The notes under the pieces: generated by a model | What the model was told of the DNA's origin: nothing | Databases searched by the model: none | The model's input: only the letters and a program-made list of their open reading frames with translations | Assembly (NCBI GenBank): GCA_949318235.1 | Contig: OX439132.1 | Coordinates: 30,188,243-30,252,242 of the forward strand | DNA length: 64,000 bases | Direction of reading: 5' to 3' | Source of the DNA: Ecdyonurus torrentis | Taxonomy: Eukaryota > Arthropoda > Insecta > Ephemeroptera > Heptageniidae | Part shown: piece by piece, positions 27,337 through 40,896 of the stretch | How the letters are laid out: the number at the start of each line of letters is the position of its first letter | How positions within the stretch are numbered: position 1 is the stretch's first letter | Translations under genes and position numbers: made by a program

Positions 27337-27586
27337 ATGCCGGTCAGTACGCTCGCCGAACTGTGTTCCGTACAATCACCACCTTCACCACCTAAACCTC
27401 CTACACCTCAGCCTCATAAGTCACCCCCTGCACCAATCATCCACCCCTCGGGGGCCTCTACAACCCTCTTACAACATTCACCACCTTCACCGATACTTCT
27501 TCAACAATCGCCACCTTCTCCGGCGTCTTTGTCAAACCCTTCGAGTCCATCACCGGTTTCTGACAACAGCTGTCCGCATTGTCAAG
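27337..27586 (+). CDS. Exon 1 of a split protein-coding gene: Pro/Ser-rich N-terminus ending CPHCQ
   Basis: The start is the ATG at 27337 in a good context (GCGGCG before it); the frame is open upstream only through non-ATG codons. The 83 complete codons begin MPVSTLAELC. They continue as a low-complexity proline/serine segment (about residues 14-75) with recurring SPPSP-type units, then SCPHCQ with cysteines at 79 and 82. The exon ends at CAAG/GTAC in phase 1, and the frame runs to a stop only 12 codons later in the intron. The phase fits exon 2 at 60042, giving CPHCQ-EEYGG across the junction. G+C is much higher than in flanking DNA, which supports coding. The CxxC may be half of a metal site, but its partner is not visible. 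I do not recognise the family. An exon inside the very long intron cannot be excluded. Confidence 0.62.
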
Positions 27587-28985
27587 GTACATACCCATGT
27601 TGTGTCAAATGTATGTTTCGTTAATTTACACGTAACCTCGTACTTTTATACATTTATGTCATCATTATATTGTAAATATTGCTCCATTCTTTTGTTTCCC
27701 GGATATTGAAAGGAAATTTTGCTGATAAGTTTCTCTAATGGTGGTTTCGAAAACAAGGAAACAACAAAAGAGTTCTGTTTTGTGTTGTGTTATTTATAGT
27801 TTATCCAATTAAAATTGTGTAGAAAATTCTACGTTCAATATTACGATAAAGTATCAATACTATTGTATACTATGGAATTATTACCACTATTGTTTCCAGC
27901 TTTGCGTAACGTTAAGCAGAGCTTATTTATTTATTTTGCAACATTTACATTTTATTTTAAGGAATAGATTGGTCCAAACAAAACACACGTTTATTTGATT
28001 GTTACTTTACTTGATTAAAACGTTCTAATTACAAGAGAAACATAGAAAAAAAAAGGGGGGCGGGATAGTAAATATGAGTAGAGAAATCTGACTTATTAAA
28101 TACCAAAACTGATACCAGTGATATCACTCGTTTATAGTAATTTACCTTTAAATACTGTACAATACAAAAACATATTTTGAATGTTTTCATTTATAGTTAC
28201 GCCCCCCTTCCCCTCCATTTTTTGTAGTTTAAAATTTTTAAGTTATAACTAAGATGCCACAATGTTGCTACACTTAATTAATAATAAAATATTTTGAACG
28301 TGACATGTTGTAAATAACTCTGGAAATTCTCGTGACATATTTCGTTACTAAAAATATTTATAGAGACTATTATTTAATTATCTTCAAGTATGTGTTATTT
28401 TCTATTTTACTCAATTATTCTTTCACCCCATACATTAATGAAAACATAAATTTAAAAAAACAAACAAACAAACATATATTTTAACCCTTTTTGTATGATA
28501 ATATGAAAATATATATAACTGACAACACTTTCTTGAAAAGAAGGAAAAAAAAAAATCATCACTACCTCGAAAAGTATATTTAAAATGTCTTATAAAAATC
28601 AGCTGTTTTTGTCAGCTGTTTTTTTAGACTTGTTTTGAAGGATGGTATTAAAAGTTGGGAGTTCATCGCCCCTTGTACTGGTGCACCCCTATTACCGTAC
28701 GCACGTCTGTCGGTGCTTATATATATATATAAAAAGGGAGCATCAAGCGCGTGCTTTAAGTAGGCTACAGACAGGCAAGCTCGCTCAAAATTATTGAGAT
28801 AATATGTACGTACATACTGTATACACTTGACATAAGGCGTTGTAATTGCATAACACATCCCTCAATGCAACACCAATCACGTGGCTTCAATATTTTAACT
28901 GTAGAAAATGTTTAAAAAAAAAGGTCTATCGTGTTTTAAAATTTATTTATTAAATAATAAATAACCACATCTGAGGTTTCCTGAA

Positions 28986-29017
<32 letters not shown>

Positions 29018-30212
29018 TTAACAAATGAAACAAATTTTCATAGCAGCAGTCAAAAGAAAAATTCACAAAGTTTATAAATTCCGCAATGTTTGTTCAATTC
29101 AAAATTGAATTTATTGTTTGTTGAAGTCATTACTTTCTCATTCTGTTTTTATACTATCTTGTTCAGAAAATACCATTGATTCAATTGATTTTATAACAAG
29201 CTATAGATAGATCCATATGTATTAACACTGCTGTAGATTTTTATAATATATTAGATTGCTCAATTGTGGCACGATTTATAAGTTTTTAATAAAACGAGCA
29301 AGTTTTTTTTTCTATTTCAAATGGTGGCAAATAAAGTATTCATGAGGAAAAATATGTACGGAATCTTTAATAATATGGTAAAATTTTATATATCATAGCG
29401 TTTTATTTGTGTACTTGTGAATCGCTTTAAGTTTACGTATTTCGCAATGTATTTGTTTTAATTCAAAGTTTAATTTATTGGTTGAAGTGATTACTTTGTT
29501 TCGTCTTTTTTTTTTTTTTTTTTTTTCCTTAAAAAAAAAAAAAAAAAAAAAAAAAAACTATAGAAGCGTAAATAAACACAGCATGAATCTTTTTCTTATT
29601 AACTTAATTCATAGGTTTTATCTTGTATTTTTTACCTCATGTAAATTCACTTTCATTGTTATTGTTATTTTGTTAATAAACAAACCATAACATTGATTAT
29701 ATCTCCTTGTTTAATATTCATTCAAGATCTTTTCTATATAATACTATATTATTTATTAAAAACTATTTGAATATATCTATAACAAGCAAGTTAGCCAATA
29801 TTTTTAATGTGCAATAAATTTAATTGCATAATAAACCTTTAAATTTTGAAATAAGTAAAATTATTCATGAAAATATTGCTTCCCATAAGAAAAAGTTAAT
29901 GAAGTAATTCATGGTAAAATAATGTAAAAATACTTTTGTATCTTATGAAATTATAATTTTAAATTTGAAAACTGTAAAATTAGGATAGCATTAGGTACTT
30001 AAACGTTAAGAGACTACTGTATGTAAAATAAACTGATAAATCATGGGATGGAACCATCGTCATACATACACATTTCATTATCTCTTAACCTTTCTCTAGC
30101 CCATCAAACTGGGGTTAAAAAAATTTTGTAACGTAGGCAACTTCTGGGAATTATGCATGGAGTCAGCAAATTCAGAATACAATAGAAATTGTTAAGCAGC
30201 TTGCTTACTTAA
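27587..30212. other. Start of intron 1, AT-rich
   Basis: Follows the GTAC donor. Two similar stretches about 340 bp apart (near 29090-29150 and 29440-29500) share GCAATGT..TTGTT.AATTCAAA and GAAGT.ATTACTTT. The T/A homopolymer pair at 29505 lies between them and the next element. Confidence 0.6.
29505..29558. repeat. T-run / A-run inverted homopolymer pair
   Basis: About 20 T, then CCTT, then about 26 A: a perfect A/T hairpin with almost no loop. It could be cruciform-prone. Confidence 0.85.
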
Positions 30213-30542
30213 GGGAGTAGGGGACCGACTTCGGCCATTAGACTCAAACTTTTCTCGTCAAAAAAATCTGAAATTTGGCACAATGATACTTCAGCTTGAG
30301 ACAATTTCAAATATATAAAGATTTTGGGGGGTCTCCGTGCAAATTAATGTTATATGATTTTTTGAAATTTTAAGCCCATAAGGCTCAATGTTAATTTCAA
30401 TAATTTTTTTCTTTTTTTCGGGACGGTCAAACATCATGAAATTTTTATCACGGCTAGGTGTGACCCTTAGCTACACAATGACACCAAATTTAGACCCAAA
30501 ACACTTATAGTTTTTGAGATATAAGGTCGGTACCCTACTCCC
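30213..30542. mobile_element. TTAA-flanked 330-bp element with GGGAGTAGGG termini
   Basis: Starts GGGAGTAGGGGACCGAC and ends GTCGGTACCCTACTCCC; TTAA borders both ends (30209-30212, 30543-30546). The terminal inverted repeat is ~16 bp with one gap; the interior is not palindromic and has no ORF. Parts of the interior are alignable by eye with 2797-3032. Confidence 0.7.
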
Positions 30543-33500
30543 TTAACAATATTTCTTCCTATAGTTGGTGGGGTAAAATAGGGGATAGTATTATGATATT
30601 TATGATAGTCCCATTTCATGTCGGAGAGACGTTTTGTTTTGAGTTCAGTGGCTCGATATTGAAAATTTCTGAAAGTGTTGTCTGCAATCATTGCAATAAT
30701 TTTTAATCTTTTTTTTTTTTTTTTTTTTTCAATTATTCTTATATGAATTACTTTGATGTAATGTAAAAAGTTTTCATACTTATACAACTGTGAAGACTGA
30801 CAGAGGAAACATAAATATTTTCTGCTACTAATAATTTTAAAGTAAGCAGAGTGTGACAACTTTACTTTTCTTTATTTTATGTTTCATCCACATTTATATT
30901 TATAAGCAAAGTTTCTTTACTTCGCTGATATAAAGTGTATATTATTATATTATTTACTGTATATTTTATATTCTTGTTAAACTTGAAGCTTTTATATGTG
31001 ACAAAAAAAAGTAAAGAAAAACAAAAAAAGAAATATACGCTAGAGCAGGTGTATACATATAATATAGACTTTTAAATTATGGAAGACAAAGTATATTATT
31101 ATTGTCAAAAAGTAAGAAAAGAAAAAGTTTTCTACACGCAAAATAAAATATATTATATATATTATCACAAAATGTAATTTTCTTATATCATGCTTATAGA
31201 GTTTTATAGTTATTAAAAGTTTTTTTTTTTTTTTCGTTGACTTTTTTTTATGCTTTCGTGTAAAATGTAATTTTATATTTTCTTTCTGAAGTTTTTATAG
31301 GATAAACTAAGTATAAATCACTTTTTTTTTCTGTGCCTAATATTATTATCCATTATTTTAAAACTTTAATCTTCTGTTTTAAAATCGTCTAAAAAAATTG
31401 AACAAAACTACAGTATAGTCCCTCAAAATTTGCATTTTATTAGTGAAGTCAATTTTTTAAAATATTATATAAGACGCAGTATAAAGAAAAAAGTTACTAA
31501 TAAAATGGTGTAAAAGTTAGAATTATTAAAAAAAAAAATAATAAATAAAATGGTTTCAATTGGTAATAAATTTGATTGCGTGTGGTAATAAAACCAAAAT
31601 ACAAAACTTAAAGTTTGCAAGTTATAATCAAAATTATTATATGCAAATATTGTTTCATGTGAACTGGCTTTTAAAGTTATTTAATCAATACCCAAATTTT
31701 ATAAGAAGACACATGTATTATACATTATTATGTATTAGACAGAATGTATTATATAATGTACTCTATATGTATATTACATAATACTGAATTAAATAGTAAT
31801 ATAATAATATTAAATGAACAGAAATTTTACTTTTCTTTGTAAATGAGTCATCATATAAGAATTGAAATTTGTGTTATACAGTATTCAAAGTTGTGATCAT
31901 TAGAAAATAAATGGACCATAAAACAAAGAGAGGTCTATATAGTTGGGTCACTTAATGTCCCAAGGCTGCAATCACCTGCTGCAAATGATGGCTTTAAAAA
32001 AAATAAAAAAAAAGTGTTAGAACTCTGGCTAGAGTCCACGCCCGGGCTTCGAGCAAAAGTAAAGTAAAGCAAAGAAGCTAACACATTCCTAGGCAGTGTG
32101 GGAGCTTGCTTAGTATATAGTACCGCAGCCACGGTATCAGTTATAGATGCCAAGACACTCGTCGTGTACACTTACGCCCTCAGTACTCTCTCGATTTAGA
32201 TCGTCGCGACACAATTTAAATACTTAAATCAGAAACCTTTTTTATTTTTCTTCTTTTTATACATACTCTCCCTCTTATAAATATATATGAATGTTTATTT
32301 CTTTTTAAAGTTATTTTTTTATACTATTAATCATAGATTTTTCATGTAATTCGGAACATTATGATAAATGATTTTTATATTTCAACTCATAGGAAATTGC
32401 GTTTATTCAGGATAAGTTTATTTAAAAGTAATTCAGTAATGATGATTTACTATACACATCGCACTAATAAATAAAAAATTAAATTAAATATATTATAGTA
32501 ACTTACATCGTCGCACGTGTATAGAGAAACGAAAAAAAAAAGAAGGTTCTTTGATGATTCAGATGCATGCGTGCGCCTGAAAGCTATGCAACTTTTTCAT
32601 CAGTAAAACTCAGCGGGTTGACTACATTTGTTTACATAAAAAATTGCCGTAATCGTATCTATTTTTAAACACGATAAAAAAAACTTCATTCCTTCTAGTC
32701 TGCACATTTTAATTTGCGTATTTAATGTGTACATACTAAAATAAAAACCTACATAATATTATTGTTTTGTAAAGTAAACGTCATTAAATTCCAACATTAT
32801 AAGACGCTTTTTTTTTTTTTTTTTATGAATGGATAAAAATGTTAAATTATTATTAGAATATTTTTTTATAGGACAAAATTGAATAACACTTTTTGATCTA
32901 TGCTTTTCTTTTGTGCAGCAGCTTTATAAAAGCTATAAAAGTTAAGTTTTTGTTTATAAATTCTAAAACATCAGAGCTATGTGGGTGGAGAGAGAAAGAG
33001 AGAGAGAGTGAGAAAAAAAAATAACACTATGGAATATTGACGTATGTGATTTTCTTAAAAAAACATATTTTGCAACAACCCGGACCTGCGTGAATATACA
33101 TGCGTAAGGGTGGGAGGAGGGTTGTCTAAAACTGAACTTTCGTTGTTTTTATTTTAACTTTTACACATACATTCTTTTGAGATCACGTGATTATATAAGC
33201 TAGACTTTTGTATATAAGAATGTTCTATATTTGTATATAAATATATATACATAAAGTAAATAGGCAAAAAGCCCAGCAGAAAAGCTATGATAAGAGTCTT
33301 GACTCACGCTAAAATGTGACGTTTGATGATACGTCACAAAATTTTAAGCGTCGCCAGAAAGAAAAACGTCAGAAATAAAAAAGATAATCTCTCTAACTCT
33401 CTCTTCCTTCTTTTTTCTAAAACCATTGAGAATATTTTTTTGTTGCCTTTAATTATTTAATTTTGTGTATATTAATTTAAATATTGTTTATTAGTTTTTC

Positions 33501-34724
33501 TGTGAATGAATATATTAAAAAATATTTGACAATGCTTTCTCAATTTCAGATTTGATTATTATTTAGATTGTTTCGGTTAAAGTAACATTATGCAAAGAAA
33601 AAAAAAAGGTATTTAATAATTAGCGTTTTTGGTGCAGCTTGTGTTCACTCTGTTATTTTGCGATATAATTATATTTTTTTAAAAATTTCCTGTTTTTGTA
33701 AGGGTAAATACAAATTTTTAATCATAATTAGTTTTATTATTTTATTTTTTTCAGTGTTTGATCTATTTTCTATTTCCACCCCCTCAGTAGTACATTTTCA
33801 TCTGACCTTGAAGCATTAAAATAAATTTAAAAATGACGCATAACGTTATGCACCATGTAACTTCGTAAGACTTTTAATAGAAGCTACTTTCTTTTTTCTT
33901 TTTATGAAACATGTGTTTATTTATGTAAGAATATATTTTTAAAGCAAAAGTATGAAAATGTATGAAATTATAAAAATATTTTATACCATCATAGGATTGG
34001 AATTTTGATAATTAATTTTATTATATAGAAGTTTTAATTATTTTATATAATATATTATTTTAAATTTTATATTATATGTTTTTAAGAGATCTCTTTTTTA
34101 TAAATTTAGTTTTTGTGTAAATAAAATGGCTCATTGCAAATTGATGAGGAGATGTTCTTTGAAATACAGAAATACTGGGTCGCAGACACAATTGAATTCA
34201 CAGTTGTCTCATTGTGTATTAAAAACAACCTATTATTGGCACCAATAATTAAAATAGTTCTTTAAATTTACTATTTTATCCTTAAAGGATGATTTATATT
34301 TATTTTGAAAAATGTTGAATAAAATAATTATAAATAATAACTAAAGGTTTGATTTTGTGGAGTTCTTAAAATAAACAATCGCTCTCATTCAATCTTTTTT
34401 TTATAATTTTATACGAGAGAACTTGCTGAAACCAAAAATTCTTCTTTAATAATATTTAAGCTATTTTATTTATTGCGTTAATTGTGTCTAAATTGTGCCA
34501 AAATTTTATTGTTTTTAAGTTTCAATTATACACAGTACACTAAAGATATATAATTATGACTTTATGACTCTAAGGTATTGATGCTTTAGTAATACAGTGC
34601 AAAACGACGAGATATTTTTGTTTGTACAGTATATATTATATTTTTATTGATACATAAACTTCATAAAAATTACCTTTAAGATAAAAGCCAAATTAGTATT
34701 ACATAAAGATAAAAAGATAACTAT
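30543..34724. other. Intron 1, AT-rich, no recognisable gene apart from the patch at 32030
   Basis: Mostly A/T runs and low-complexity sequence. The 130-codon - strand frame ending near 30467 overlaps the TTAA element and a poly-T tract and is not coding. Confidence 0.6.
32030..32215. promoter_or_regulatory. GC-richer patch in intron 1
   Basis: Contains GTCCACGCCCGGGCTTCGAG, CGCAGCCACGGTATC and GATCGTCGCGACAC. A 78-codon - strand frame spans it but has no recognisable domain. It stands out by composition only. Confidence 0.2.
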
Positions 34725-34796
34725 GGGCCTGTCCGGGATTTGAACCCGGGACCTCTCGCACCCGAAGCGAGAATCATACCTCTAGACCAACAGGCC
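34725..34796 (-). tRNA. tRNA-Pro (anticodon CGG)
   Basis: Read on the - strand this is a full cloverleaf of 72 nt. The acceptor stem pairs GGCCTG with CAGGCC, with C as discriminator. The A-box lies in the D arm (TTGGTCTAGAGGTATGATT). The anticodon arm is CTCGC-TTCGGGT-GCGAG with CGG at positions 34-36, and the T arm is CCCGGGTTCAAATCCCGG with the B-box. It matches the usual eukaryotic cytosolic tRNA-Pro. No intron is present. A run of five T in the transcript sense at 34712-34716 is a suitable RNA polymerase III terminator. The gene lies in intron 1 of the protein gene, antisense to it. Confidence 0.95.
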
Positions 34797-35949
34797 ACTA
34801 TTAAATCAATAGTTATGCCAGCTGGTACTAAAATGTAGAAGGATGCTGTGATACTATGGCACAAACGACGCATGATCGTTGAATGTTTACAAACGTGCCG
34901 GTGACGACTTCTAGACTGCCCGATGACATCGTGTAAACTTATTTTAATATACTGGAGTCATGCAAATCAATTTTGACGTCATTCGCACATGCACGAGGGC
35001 GGTCAGAGTGTCAAACATGGACCGAGCACGTGCTATACCATGCCCAAACATAACCCTGTACTTCCGCTCACATGTGTACTGACATGTCCGTCTATTGTTT
35101 TAGAACATCGCGAAAATTATCATTCATGAAAATTAATTAATAGAATGTAATGTTTAATGTATACCTGTATAATACATACATACATACATACATTCTAGCA
35201 GCTTAAGTAGAAACCAAAATGTAAAAATGTCAATTTGTTGTTAAATTTTGAAAATAAATACTTTTTAAAGAAATTTATATAATTCAAAATACTTCAAGCA
35301 AAGGTATTATGAAATAAATATAAGATATTTGTATATTAATAGATACCGATAAGTGCGCTGCGTAGATTTTTGTGCGCTTTATAATAAAAAGGATCTTGAA
35401 AAATATTTTAATATTAAATTTCAATGAAAACACCCTAAGCAGTTATAATTCAATAATATTGTAAAAAGTGACATTCTTGTCAAACTCAACTTCTGCAGCT
35501 CTATATAACACTGTTATAAATACACTTTGAATAATATTTACCTCTAGAGTATAGTATATAAACCAACATGCAAAATGTATTAGTATATTTATTAATAGAA
35601 TATAACTCAATAATGTTTTTATAGAACATCACGTATGTATGTATACAAGTATGACGTGTAAATGTATTTTCTTATGCGGTTGCATTTGTGTTGCATCGAT
35701 GTAGGAGTTTAGTTGTTGCATTCAGTTATGTTGTGTGTAGGTGAAAACCTTGTGAGTGAGTGCATTAAAGTGAAATCGGGACCAAATCTATTGTTTTGAA
35801 ACATTTAAGAAGAGAAAATAATATATATTATATAATAACAAATCACAGTTCTTTTCACGATTGTATATAAAGTTAAAAATGTTTGTTTAGATTTTTTAAT
35901 GTTTTTATTGTATTCACAAGATGGCAACTTAACGTTTTTTTCTTGCTCT

Positions 35950-35951
<2 letters not shown>
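34797..35951. other. Intron 1 segment 5' of tRNA-Pro
   Basis: The 300 bp next to the tRNA gene are GC-richer than average (CGTGCCGGTGACGACTTC, GAGGGCGGTCAGAGTG), with TGACGTCA at 34974. In tRNA sense this is the 5' flank. The remainder is AT-rich with a CATA tandem near 35175. Confidence 0.55.
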
Positions 35952-35989
<38 letters not shown>

Positions 35990-36020
35990 CTTCTTCTTCT
36001 TCTTCTTCTTGTTCTTCTTC
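35952..36020. repeat. T38 run followed by (CTT)n
   Basis: An uninterrupted T run of about 38 is followed by ~10 CTT-like units. It is the longest homopolymer noticed in the window. Confidence 0.95.
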
Positions 36021-36597
36021 TCCCAATCCTCCTCATTTCGGCCGGGCTTTTACTATACTAAAGTAAGTAGTTGAGGGTCTATTTTAGGAGCTTAGTCGCA
36101 CCTTAAATTGATGGCATGTTCACCTGTTACTGAAGTTGCAAACATGCATGTTAATGCTCGCAAAACTTAACTAACATTTACTTCTTCTCCCACATTTATT
36201 ACTTCTCTTTTTTTTTACGTATACACTTTCACTATGAGAGCGTCTTTTTCTTTCGTTCTTGTTTTCACCTTTTTACTTTGCTTTCGATGTTTCTTCTAAG
36301 TCTTCTTGTCTTATGAAGAAGACGAGGAGGAAATGTTTTGGAATCTTGCCCATTTTAATGTATATATATTTACTTTTGATGAAATACCAACACTGTCTCT
36401 CTTATTATTTCATTATTTACACTTGAAATTTCAAGGTAAAAATGCGTTCGCTTGATATGTTTTATTCAAAGTTTATTTTGTTACGTGTGGTTTGCCTACT
36501 TTACAGGACACTAAGCAAGTTTAATATTTTATATTATGTTAAAATTAAAAATAAAAATGCAAAAGCAATTGTTAACAATGACATTTTCAATATTGAC

Positions 36598-36599
<2 letters not shown>

Positions 36600-36632
<33 letters not shown>
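36600..36632. repeat. (CT)n microsatellite, ~33 bp
   Basis: Pure CT tract inside intron 1. Confidence 0.96.
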
Positions 36633-36635
<3 letters not shown>

Positions 36636-37132
36636 TTCATTCCATATGAAGTCCAAAATGAAAAAATCGCATATAAAATTTATAATTTCTGGGCATTATA
36701 AATCAAGTTTCTTTTACCTTTCCATGAATCACTACAAATATATTATATATATATATATATATATTTTGCACCGGTTATACCATTTTGCCATATTAAAGTA
36801 CCAAGTTTAAGAATTAAAAACAAAATTTAGGAAAAATTAGAGCACATGATTATTCCTGCATTTTAATAAATTTATAAGGATTGAATATGTATACCGCAGT
36901 TACTTAACTAATTTTTTTTATATAATATATATTATATATTTCAATTGGAGAGTGTTATTATGACAAGTTCAAATGTTTCATGATATAATTACTACACCAG
37001 TAAGCTTTGTTCTTTAAATAACTGACGTCAATCTAAATAAGATTTACGCAATAAAAAAGTAAGATTTACTACAAGTAATTTACATGAGCAATGAGATTTG
37101 TAATGACTAAGGTGTATACTGTCTTACTATTT

Positions 37133-37210
37133 TCTTCTTCTTCTTCTTCTTCTTCTTCTTCTTCTTCTTCTTCTTCTTCTTCTTCTTCTTCTTCTTCTTC
37201 TTCTTCTTTT
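37133..37210. repeat. (TTC)n microsatellite, ~78 bp
   Basis: Pure TTC trinucleotide tract about 100 bp before a long (TA)n tract and the foldback element at 37419. Confidence 0.97.
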
Positions 37211-37306
37211 AATGCTTGCCAAAAATAAAAAAAATAAATACAATTTTTTAAGAGTTTAGACGTAATTTACATGTAAGTTTTGAAACATCGATTTGCTTTC
37301 TTAAAT

Positions 37307-37406
<100 letters not shown>

Positions 37407-37418
37407 TAATATATATAT

Positions 37419-38793
37419 CGATCTTGTTGCGAACAAAAGGCGTATCTCGTATTTTATCAGCAGAAGCAAAAGGCCTATCTCGTGTTTTGTCAGTAGAAGC
37501 AAAAGGCCTATCTCGTATTTTGTCAGTAGAAGCAAAAGGCCTATCTCGTATTTTGTCAGCAGAAGCAAAAGGCCTATCTCTGAAAAAGTAAATTTTACAG
37601 GAGAAGCATTTTAAAAAATAAACTGATTTTTGTTAAAAATGGTTTCTATTAAATAATTGGTGTTATTTAATGCATTTAACAATAATAGTTGATATTGTAA
37701 GTTGTAACAAATTGTCTAAATCACCCTATTCGACTAATATATATATAAAGGCTGTATTTTTATAATATTGAAAAAAATCATAACAAAATAATTTAATTTA
37801 TTTATTATTATTATTTATAGACGAAAAAAAAAATTTCTTTATTTTATTTGTATTCATAGCAGATTCTAGGTATAAAAAAATTAATAAAATAATAAACTTT
37901 TTGGATACAATTATATTTTTACAATAATTTTATTACAGATTGTAAAGAAAATAATATATTTTAATCCTTTTGCTTTTGTACAATTTTTTTCAGGAAAGAA
38001 AGGAAAAAATACAAAAAGAATAAAATATTATAAATAGCATTTTGCACATTTAAACAAAAGAAAATAAACTAACTTAATCAAATAAAAAATATATAACAAA
38101 CAATACAATCATCCCCAATTTTTGTGTAGTAAATTTAAAATTATTTGTTGTATTTAAATTCACGTATGCAGTGCATCACAGCCATGTGTTTTTCTGTAAA
38201 ACTTGCATAAAACTTTACAAAAACAGAACTAAAAAATAATTATTATTACCTAATTCTTAAAAATGTAGCAAGTCATTATTAAAAATAGAGATTCGAAGTT
38301 TTTTATATATATTTTTCTTTTAACATAATTTAAAGCTCAAAAATAAACAATTTTAAAAAATAGTGGATGAATAAAATAGTACATAAAAAATTACATAAAA
38401 AGTTAAATAACTCTATAAATTGGTACCACTCTTTTTAAGATCTCTATTTTTCAAATAAAAACTATTCCACCTAGTGACAAAACTTGTAACTAAATATCTA
38501 GTAAAAGCAGTGAAAACAATTTTTACCATAACTTTGTAAATAAAGCGATTTCAACTATAAAAAATTAACTCGAGCGAGAATATAATTCAAAGAATTTAAA
38601 ATTTCGAAAAAGTCATTTTTGTCAAAAATCGGAGATAGACATTATGCTAAGCGTAACAAAATAAGAGATAGGCCTTTTGCTTCTACTGACAAAATACGAG
38701 ATAGGCCTTTTGCTTCTACTGACAAAATACGAGATAGGCCTTTTGCTTCTGCTGATAAAATACGAGATACGCCTTTTGTTCGCAACAAGATCG
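37419..38793. mobile_element. 1.4-kb foldback element with 33-bp tandem-repeat inverted termini
   Basis: The left end begins CGATCTTGTTGCGAACAAAA and the right end finishes with its reverse complement. Inside the left end are five tandem 33-bp units (starts at 37435, 37468, 37501, 37534 and 37567) of the type AAAAGGCCTATCTCGTATTT. The right end has four matching units in opposite orientation (CCTTTTGC at 38672, 38705, 38738 and 38771) and a decayed fifth. The ~1-kb middle is AT-rich and has no convincing ORF. Both outer edges abut (TA)n, which suggests insertion into or co-mobilisation with a TA microsatellite. The layout resembles foldback transposons. The 33-bp period keeps frames open on both strands, so the apparent peptide repeats are not evidence of coding. 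Confidence 0.75.
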
Positions 38794-39074
38794 ATATATA
38801 TATATATATCTTTCAACGCTTTGTTACACCGTCTAATGACGTTTTTGCTTCGGTACATTATTCAAAAATGGACCACACATTATATTTGTATACAAGGTGT
38901 ACTGTAGATCAATGTCCTACTAAAAGTATGCTTTTCATAGTCACGTCACTGTAGAAATAAATAGACGTCAACTGATTTTTTTTTTTATTTTTTTTTTTTT
39001 TACTTTTATTGACTGGTATAATAGCATGTACAACATTGTAAATCTTTTTTATGACATTTTATTTTGCACTCGTC

Positions 39075-39105
<31 letters not shown>

Positions 39106-40221
39106 TAGCTCTGTAATAAATGTCTTAATATTTATGCGAAAAAAATTAGGTGTGAATCGTACTCGCGGAGAATTAGAAAAATATACTTTTTTTTTCCTTA
39201 TTTTTATTTTTAATGATTCATAATTTAGAAATATACTTTTTGTATATTTTCTTCAGTTAAACTTATATTTTGAAATTTTTCTTCAAAAGCACTATGGAAA
39301 TAAATATATCAAACGTCTGTGTATAGGAATAATTTGTTATTTTAAAATTGCTGTTCTGTACTTACGTTAACATTATTTTATACGTCAATTGTATTAATTA
39401 TGCAATTTAACAGTATAACTTTAAAAAAAAAAGAAGTCATATTTCTTATATTATTTTTATTGGGTTCAATATTTTTAAAAAGACTAAATTATAATTGCAA
39501 TAAAATATAACGATTATTATTATTATTTTTTTTTTTCAACATTGGATAAAAATAGCAATTTAGTACTGAGCATGTACAAATTTCAAAAGCAAAAGTAACA
39601 TGTTAGTGACAAAAATTATACATCATAAAAATCATATAGTGTCAGACATGCGTACACTACGTACTTGTAACTAATAACTTTTATTTTAAAAATAATATAG
39701 TCATTGAAAAAAAAAAAAAAAAAAAAAAATCACTGCCAGAAAAAAAAATTAAAACTTCTTTCTTTCATTATTACATTTTTTTTTATTACTCAAAATAATT
39801 TTTTGGCACCAATTTTTACAAAATATACGTAAAACAAATTATAATATTATAATATATATATAGAAATATATTTTTATTGCAATGATATTTTGGCAAGTAA
39901 CATTAAAGCGAAAGTAATAAGTAGTTATGCATTTTGTAATATACCTGTGTGTGATGTTTATATTTTATTAGTGGTTTTTATAGAATGGAATAATGACTAT
40001 TCTTAAAAGTCACCTGTTACATCTATCACTCAAGTTTTATATCTGGAGCGTGAATATACCTACTGTGTACCCTCTTCTTCTACTTATTTTTTCTTCTTCT
40101 TCTTCTTCTTCTCTCTCTCATATATATACACACACTCACACAGTGGTCCTTCAGACTTCAAACAAACCCCGGAGACTTTAAAACTACCGCACATCACTTT
40201 TACTGTGAAGTAAAGACACTC

Positions 40222-40223
<2 letters not shown>

Positions 40224-40302
<79 letters not shown>
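40224..40302. repeat. (CT)n microsatellite, ~79 bp
   Basis: Pure CT tract in intron 1, preceded by a smaller TTC/TC tract and (CA) words at 40070-40140. Confidence 0.97.
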
Positions 40303-40306
<4 letters not shown>

Positions 40307-40896
40307 CTCATCCTTTCTCTCTATGTGTTACTTACACCACACTCTCTTAACAAAGGGTTTGTTGTTCTTTTGGTAGTTTTTTTTTTTTAATAAAGCAAAT
40401 CGTTCTGTTTAATTTTTTAATTGTTTTCTTTTAGTATAGTGACAAATTTCATTTTCTTTATCTTTTGTGTATTTTGTTTTTAAATTATGTAAAAAAATTC
40501 GACAGTGTTTCATTATACTTGCAAACTTATATAAAATGCCTTTATAGTAACGAGTAGAGTATAATTCAAGTATATTTCTTACAAAATTTTAAAAACAAAA
40601 TATGTAGAAACATGATGGAAAAAAATCATTAATAATTAGTCTACTGTTCGTGATAAAGTGTTCCTAACTCATTACCAAGGTTTATACAGTATACTTATCT
40701 ACCTTAACTCATTACATTACATAATAATAAATTGTTCACTTAAAATACTTAATCAACAACTACTTACTTTACTTTATAATGTGTTAAATTTTTATCAAAT
40801 ATTTTGCTTATAATGTAACTTTAATTTATGTTATTTAATGTTTTGTAAAATAGTGTTGTCAAGTCCGCGCAACGCCTCAATAAAGTTATTTTTTAA

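Noticed and set aside
27278..27709. 143-codon frame overlapping exon 1
   Set aside because: It is out of frame with the ATG-started Pro-rich exon, starts at GTG, and runs into the intron; it is a shadow of exon 1.
35000..35100. GC-richer sequence upstream of tRNA-Pro as a second RNA gene
   Set aside because: I could not form a cloverleaf or other known RNA structure from it.
37435..37580. Regular 33-bp repeats as a CRISPR array
   Set aside because: The units are contiguous without variable spacers, sit in a eukaryotic intron, and have an inverted partner array.
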